Assembly (NCBI GenBank): GCA_017414585.1 | Contig: JAFQLN010000123.1 | Span: 1-8,353, forward strand | Source: Clostridia bacterium | GTDB lineage: Bacteria > Bacillota_A > Clostridia > Oscillospirales > CAG-272 | Reading direction: 5' to 3' | Length of the DNA: 8,353 bases | Part shown: piece after piece, positions 6,397 to 8,353 of the stretch | How the letters are laid out: each line of letters opens with the position of its first letter | Numbering within the stretch: position 1 is the stretch's first letter | Program-made: the position numbers and the translations under genes | The notes under the pieces: generated by a model | What the model saw: the letters and a program-made list of their open reading frames with translations, nothing else | What the model was told of the DNA's origin: nothing | Databases searched by the model: none

Positions 6397-7191
6397 ATGG
6401 AATATACAATCGTTGTCGGACAGAATATCGCGGCGCTCCGACATGAAAAACAGATGAAGCAGGAAGAACTCGCCCGTGCTGTCGGCGTATCCGCGCAGGC
6501 CGTATCGAAATGGGAAACGGGAGGGATGCCCGATGCGTCCCTTCTGCCGAAGATTGCGGATATATTCGGTGTGTCCGTGGACGTTCTGTTCGGACGCGAC
6601 CCGAAAGCATCCGGTTCTCTCTGGCATACCCTCACGGAAGCAGTCGGCGGAGATGACGGATACAGCCGCGCTTTTGAAGTCTGCGCCATGCTTGTGCAGG
6701 CACTGGGAGAAGAAGCGGACGGAAGCAAACCGGAACCGCTAATTCCGCTCGGGGACGACTGCTCGGAAATGCTGGTGGAGAAGCGAAACAACTGCGGCAC
6801 GGCGAAAATCGTCGTATCGAAAGTCAACATCCCGTATTTTCTGTTTATGCCCGACCGCACCGAACAACGCGCGGAACTGTACGACTGCGCCGGTCTGCCC
6901 GTACTCTTTGCCGATCTTGCCGATAAAGCATTCTGGAAAGCTCTCATCTTCCTCGCAAACCGCGCATCCAATCAGGCATTCACCATAAATCTGTTCAAAA
7001 ACAAACTCGGTCTGACAGAAGAAGAATGCCGCCGCGTCATCGAAACCATGTGCCGGTACAGCATCCTCTCGAAAGAACTCACCGAAATCGACGAGGAAGA
7101 AACCATCGTCTATAAAACGCACATCGGCAGCAGCTTTGCCGCTATGATCCGCTTCGCACGCGATCTGCTCCCGCCGGAAAAAACGGAATAA
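6397..7191 (+). CDS. Xre/Cro-type transcriptional regulator with extra C-terminal domain
   Basis: A 264-residue DNA-binding regulator. The N-terminal HTH_3 domain (about 8-63) is clear: GQNIAALRHEKQMKQEELA, the recognition region VSAQAVSKWE (31-40), and LLPKIADIFGVSVDVLFGR (49-67). A linker and a middle region (about 75-175) of unknown role follow, containing three Cys and a beta-rich IVVSKVNIPYFLFM stretch that could be a sensor or dimer domain. The segment from about 178 to 245 (FWKALIFLANR...LGLTEEECRRVIETMCR...) has the helix order of a winged helix, possibly a second DNA- or protein-binding unit. The start at 6397 follows CAGGAG (6385-6390) by 6 bases. A palindrome overlapping its transcript start suggests autorepression. 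The nearby membrane protein gene may be a target, but nothing in the sequence proves it. The inducing signal is unknown. Confidence 0.85.
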   Translation: MEYTIVVGQNIAALRHEKQMKQEELARAVGVSAQAVSKWETGGMPDASLLPKIADIFGVSVDVLFGRDPKASGSLWHTLTEAVGGDDGYSRAFEVCAMLVQALGEEADGSKPEPLIPLGDDCSEMLVEKRNNCGTAKIVVSKVNIPYFLFMPDRTEQRAELYDCAGLPVLFADLADKAFWKALIFLANRASNQAFTINLFKNKLGLTEEECRRVIETMCRYSILSKELTEIDEEETIVYKTHIGSSFAAMIRFARDLLPPEKTE

Positions 7192-7505
7192 AAGAATCAC
7201 AAATCAAAATCCCGCACTCCCTCCACCCCGCGCGCGAGCCAGAACCAACAAAAAATGCAGCCTGCATATTACGCACTTTCTTTACGGCTGCGGTGAGCAG
7301 GGTCTCGGCGGTCCCTGCGAACTCGCTTACGAACTTCTGATCCCTTGGACGGAATACAGTCTCGTTCAGCTGCAGCATAACAGCTTATCTCCTCCCCCTC
7401 CCCGCCATATCCGCTGCAGTATATGTAAGCAGCCAAAACGTGCGCCAGTTTAAAGTTCTTTGCGGAGCTTTCTTTCAAGAAAGCGACCGTTACCCCCAAA
7501 AAATC
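7192..7505. other. 314-bp non-coding or decayed region between convergent genes
   Basis: No gene can be supported here. The short dyad ATGCAG-C-CTGCAT (7255-7267) reads on the reverse strand as a 5-bp stem followed by six T, perhaps a secondary terminator behind pduL. A reverse-strand ATG at 7378-7376 has a GGAGGAG about 9 bases upstream and opens a 78-residue frame that runs into the 3' end of the regulator gene. Its sequence resembles nothing I know and looks like read-through of repeat or decayed DNA. Confidence 0.5.
7467..7484. repeat. 18-bp perfect inverted repeat
   Basis: GCTTTCTT (7467-7474) and AAGAAAGC (7477-7484) are exact reverse complements around a 2-base centre. The two-base gap is too short for a tight RNA loop, though partial pairing could form one. 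It lies about 20 bp from the shared terminator and may be part of an interspersed repeat. Confidence 0.55.
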
Positions 7506-7538
7506 AAAAAACCGACTGCCTAAAAAACAGTCGGTTTT
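7506..7538 (-). terminator. Terminator of pduL, probably bidirectional
   Basis: CCGACTG (7512-7518) pairs with CAGTCGG (7528-7534), and A/T flanks extend the stem (7508-7511 with 7535-7538). Read on the reverse strand, the stem is followed by a run of T (7511-7506). Read forward it ends in TTTT, so it may also stop the convergent regulator transcript, which has no other evident terminator. It begins 17 bases after the pduL stop. Confidence 0.88.
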
Positions 7539-7554
7539 CATATGCAGGAAAATC

Positions 7555-8127
7555 TTACTTGATGATTTCGCCGTAGCATTCGCCGAATGCGCAGGCAGCG
7601 TTGGATTCGTCGGTGTCGATGTGCATAGCGGCAGCGAACTTGGGGCTTACGCGGACAACAACGTCGCCGAGGATGAGGCTTCTGCCTTCGGAGTCGATCT
7701 TGACGGAAACGATTTCCTTGTCAGCAACACCGGCAGCTTCAGCGTCTGCGGGGGTGAAGTGGATGTGACGCTTTGCGGCGATAACGCCTTCGCTGATTTC
7801 AACTTCGCCTGCAGGGCCAACGAGCTTGCATGCGCCGGAGCCGGCAACATCACCGGATTCACGAACGGGAGCGTTTACGCCGAGGGTGCGGGCGTCGGTG
7901 AGGGAGATTTCAACCTGGGTTGCGGGACGTGCGGGACCGAGGATGATGACGTTCGGAATGGACTTCTTCGGGCCGACAACGGTTACACGTTCTTCACACG
8001 CGAACTGACCGGGCTGGGACAGATCCTTCTTGTGGGTCAGGGTCGCGCCTTCGCCGAACAGAATCTTGATATGTTCTTCAGAAAGATGCACGTGACGTGC
8101 GCTGGTTTCAACAAGTACTTTTGCCAT
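7555..8127 (-). CDS. pduL: PduL-type phosphate acyltransferase
   Basis: A 190-residue zinc-dependent phosphotransacylase that converts acyl-CoA (acetyl- or propanoyl-CoA) plus phosphate to acyl-phosphate plus CoA, feeding acetate or propionate kinase for ATP. The diagnostic metal ligands are present: HVH (H12, H14), HIH (H121, H123) and H169 in AAMHIDTDE, with E45/E46 in FACEERV and the phosphate-binding GPAR (R67). The two PduL barrel domains cover about 1-95 and 105-190. The protein begins directly at ETSARHVHLS, so the N-terminal targeting helix of microcompartment PduLs is missing; it should be cytosolic and act as a housekeeping enzyme. The start at 8127 has GGAGG (8137-8133) 5 bases upstream. 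The frame is open to 8232, but that would translate through the promoter. No BMC shell, kinase or dehydrogenase gene is adjacent. Substrate preference cannot be read from the sequence. Confidence 0.94.
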   Translation of the reverse strand: MAKVLVETSARHVHLSEEHIKILFGEGATLTHKKDLSQPGQFACEERVTVVGPKKSIPNVIILGPARPATQVEISLTDARTLGVNAPVRESGDVAGSGACKLVGPAGEVEISEGVIAAKRHIHFTPADAEAAGVADKEIVSVKIDSEGRSLILGDVVVRVSPKFAAAMHIDTDESNAACAFGECYGEIIK

Positions 8128-8139
8128 TTTATCCTCCAT

Positions 8140-8157
8140 TGCCCGGTAAATCGGGCA
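8140..8157 (-). promoter_or_regulatory. Leader hairpin directly before the pduL ribosome binding site
   Basis: On the reverse strand TGCCCG (8157-8152) pairs with CGGGCA (8145-8140) across a 6-base loop. It ends two bases before GGAGG (8137-8133). Lying this close, it could affect ribosome access, bind a protein, or stabilise the 5' end; the predicted transcript starts only about 18 bases upstream of it. Confidence 0.6.
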
Positions 8158-8181
8158 TTTTGTAATTTTTTGTACCATAAT

Positions 8182-8210
8182 ATTATAGCACCTCGGACAG
8201 TGCTTGTCAA
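8182..8210 (-). promoter_or_regulatory. Consensus sigma-A promoter of pduL
   Basis: On the reverse strand the -35 box TTGACA (8210-8205) and -10 box TATAAT (8187-8182) both match the consensus perfectly and are 17 bp apart. This predicts strong constitutive expression with a leader of about 48 bases, as expected for a central fermentation enzyme. Confidence 0.93.
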
Positions 8211-8306
8211 GGGAAATAGAACGAACGGCCACGGCAACAGCATTTACTTTAGAAATTCAATTTGAAGTTAACAAGATGTCTGTCAGGTGAAAAAAAGATT
8301 TGAACC

Positions 8307-8353
8307 AAGCCTTCCCCCTTGTGGGGAAGGTGGCAAAATTTCGCATTGAAAAT
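8307..8353. repeat. Interspersed palindromic repeat (CCTTCCCC type), cut by window end
   Basis: CCTTCCCC (8310-8317) pairs with GGGGAAGG (8323-8330) around a 5-base loop, inside the frame AAGCC...GGTGGC. From memory, repeats of this form, continuing with a second variable palindrome, are common between genes of Oscillospirales and related clostridia. The copy runs off the right edge, so its full length cannot be given. It lies about 97 bp upstream of the pduL promoter and outside any gene seen. Confidence 0.7.

Noticed and set aside
8128..8232. Longer pduL starting at 8232
   Set aside because: The extension covers the consensus promoter and leader hairpin; the ATG at 8127 has a good ribosome binding site.
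7621..8265. Forward 214-residue frame opposite pduL
   Set aside because: The reverse strand carries PduL with all metal ligands. The forward frame is a shadow created by its codon bias.

Overview
The window looks like a chromosomal stretch of an anaerobic, probably gut-associated Firmicute (Clostridia, possibly Oscillospirales/Ruminococcaceae). This is inferred from strong AGGAGG-type ribosome binding sites, consensus sigma-A promoters with 17-bp spacers, a tRNA-Asn body of Firmicute type without an encoded CCA, a clostridial-type large serine recombinase tail, a stand-alone PduL phosphotransacylase, and a CCTTCCCC/GGGGAAGG intergenic repeat at the right edge. No species can be named. The chromosomal genes are GC-richer than the first 513 bases: hand counts of single 60-base lines gave about 62% in trkH and about 44% at the left edge.

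Left end (1-690): the C-terminal part of a large serine recombinase, cut by the window edge, ends 65 bp before a 53-nt 3' piece of tRNA-Asn(GUU). The 5' half of the tRNA is missing. A strong terminator follows. This is most simply the right end of an integrated mobile element whose insertion broke, or displaced the 3' end of, a tRNA-Asn gene.

691-2256: a leader with two long perfect inverted repeats precedes a cytoplasmic GH13 alpha-amylase-family glycosidase with an intact catalytic triad. 2257-5482: a promoter, a leader hairpin and the two-gene trkA-trkH operon, encoding a potassium uptake system (cytosolic nucleotide-binding RCK protein plus membrane pore), closed by a rho-independent terminator.

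5517-7191: a promoter and an unassigned five-helix membrane protein with a short outer C-terminal domain, then a separate extended -10 promoter with a 20-bp near-perfect palindrome at the predicted transcription start, driving an Xre-family regulator with a second, winged-helix-like domain. The palindrome suggests autoregulation.

7192-7505 is a non-coding or decayed stretch with short inverted repeats and one doubtful reverse-strand ORF. On the reverse strand, pduL (7555-8127) has its own consensus promoter, a leader hairpin directly before the Shine-Dalgarno sequence, and a terminator shared with the convergent regulator gene. The PduL lacks a microcompartment targeting extension, so it probably serves as the housekeeping enzyme of acetyl-CoA/acetyl-phosphate interconversion. 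Apart from the mobile-element junction the genes are ordinary. I do not see a clear new multi-gene system; the best leads are the tRNA-Asn/serine recombinase junction, the regulator's palindrome, the unknown membrane protein and the paired hairpins before the glycosidase.
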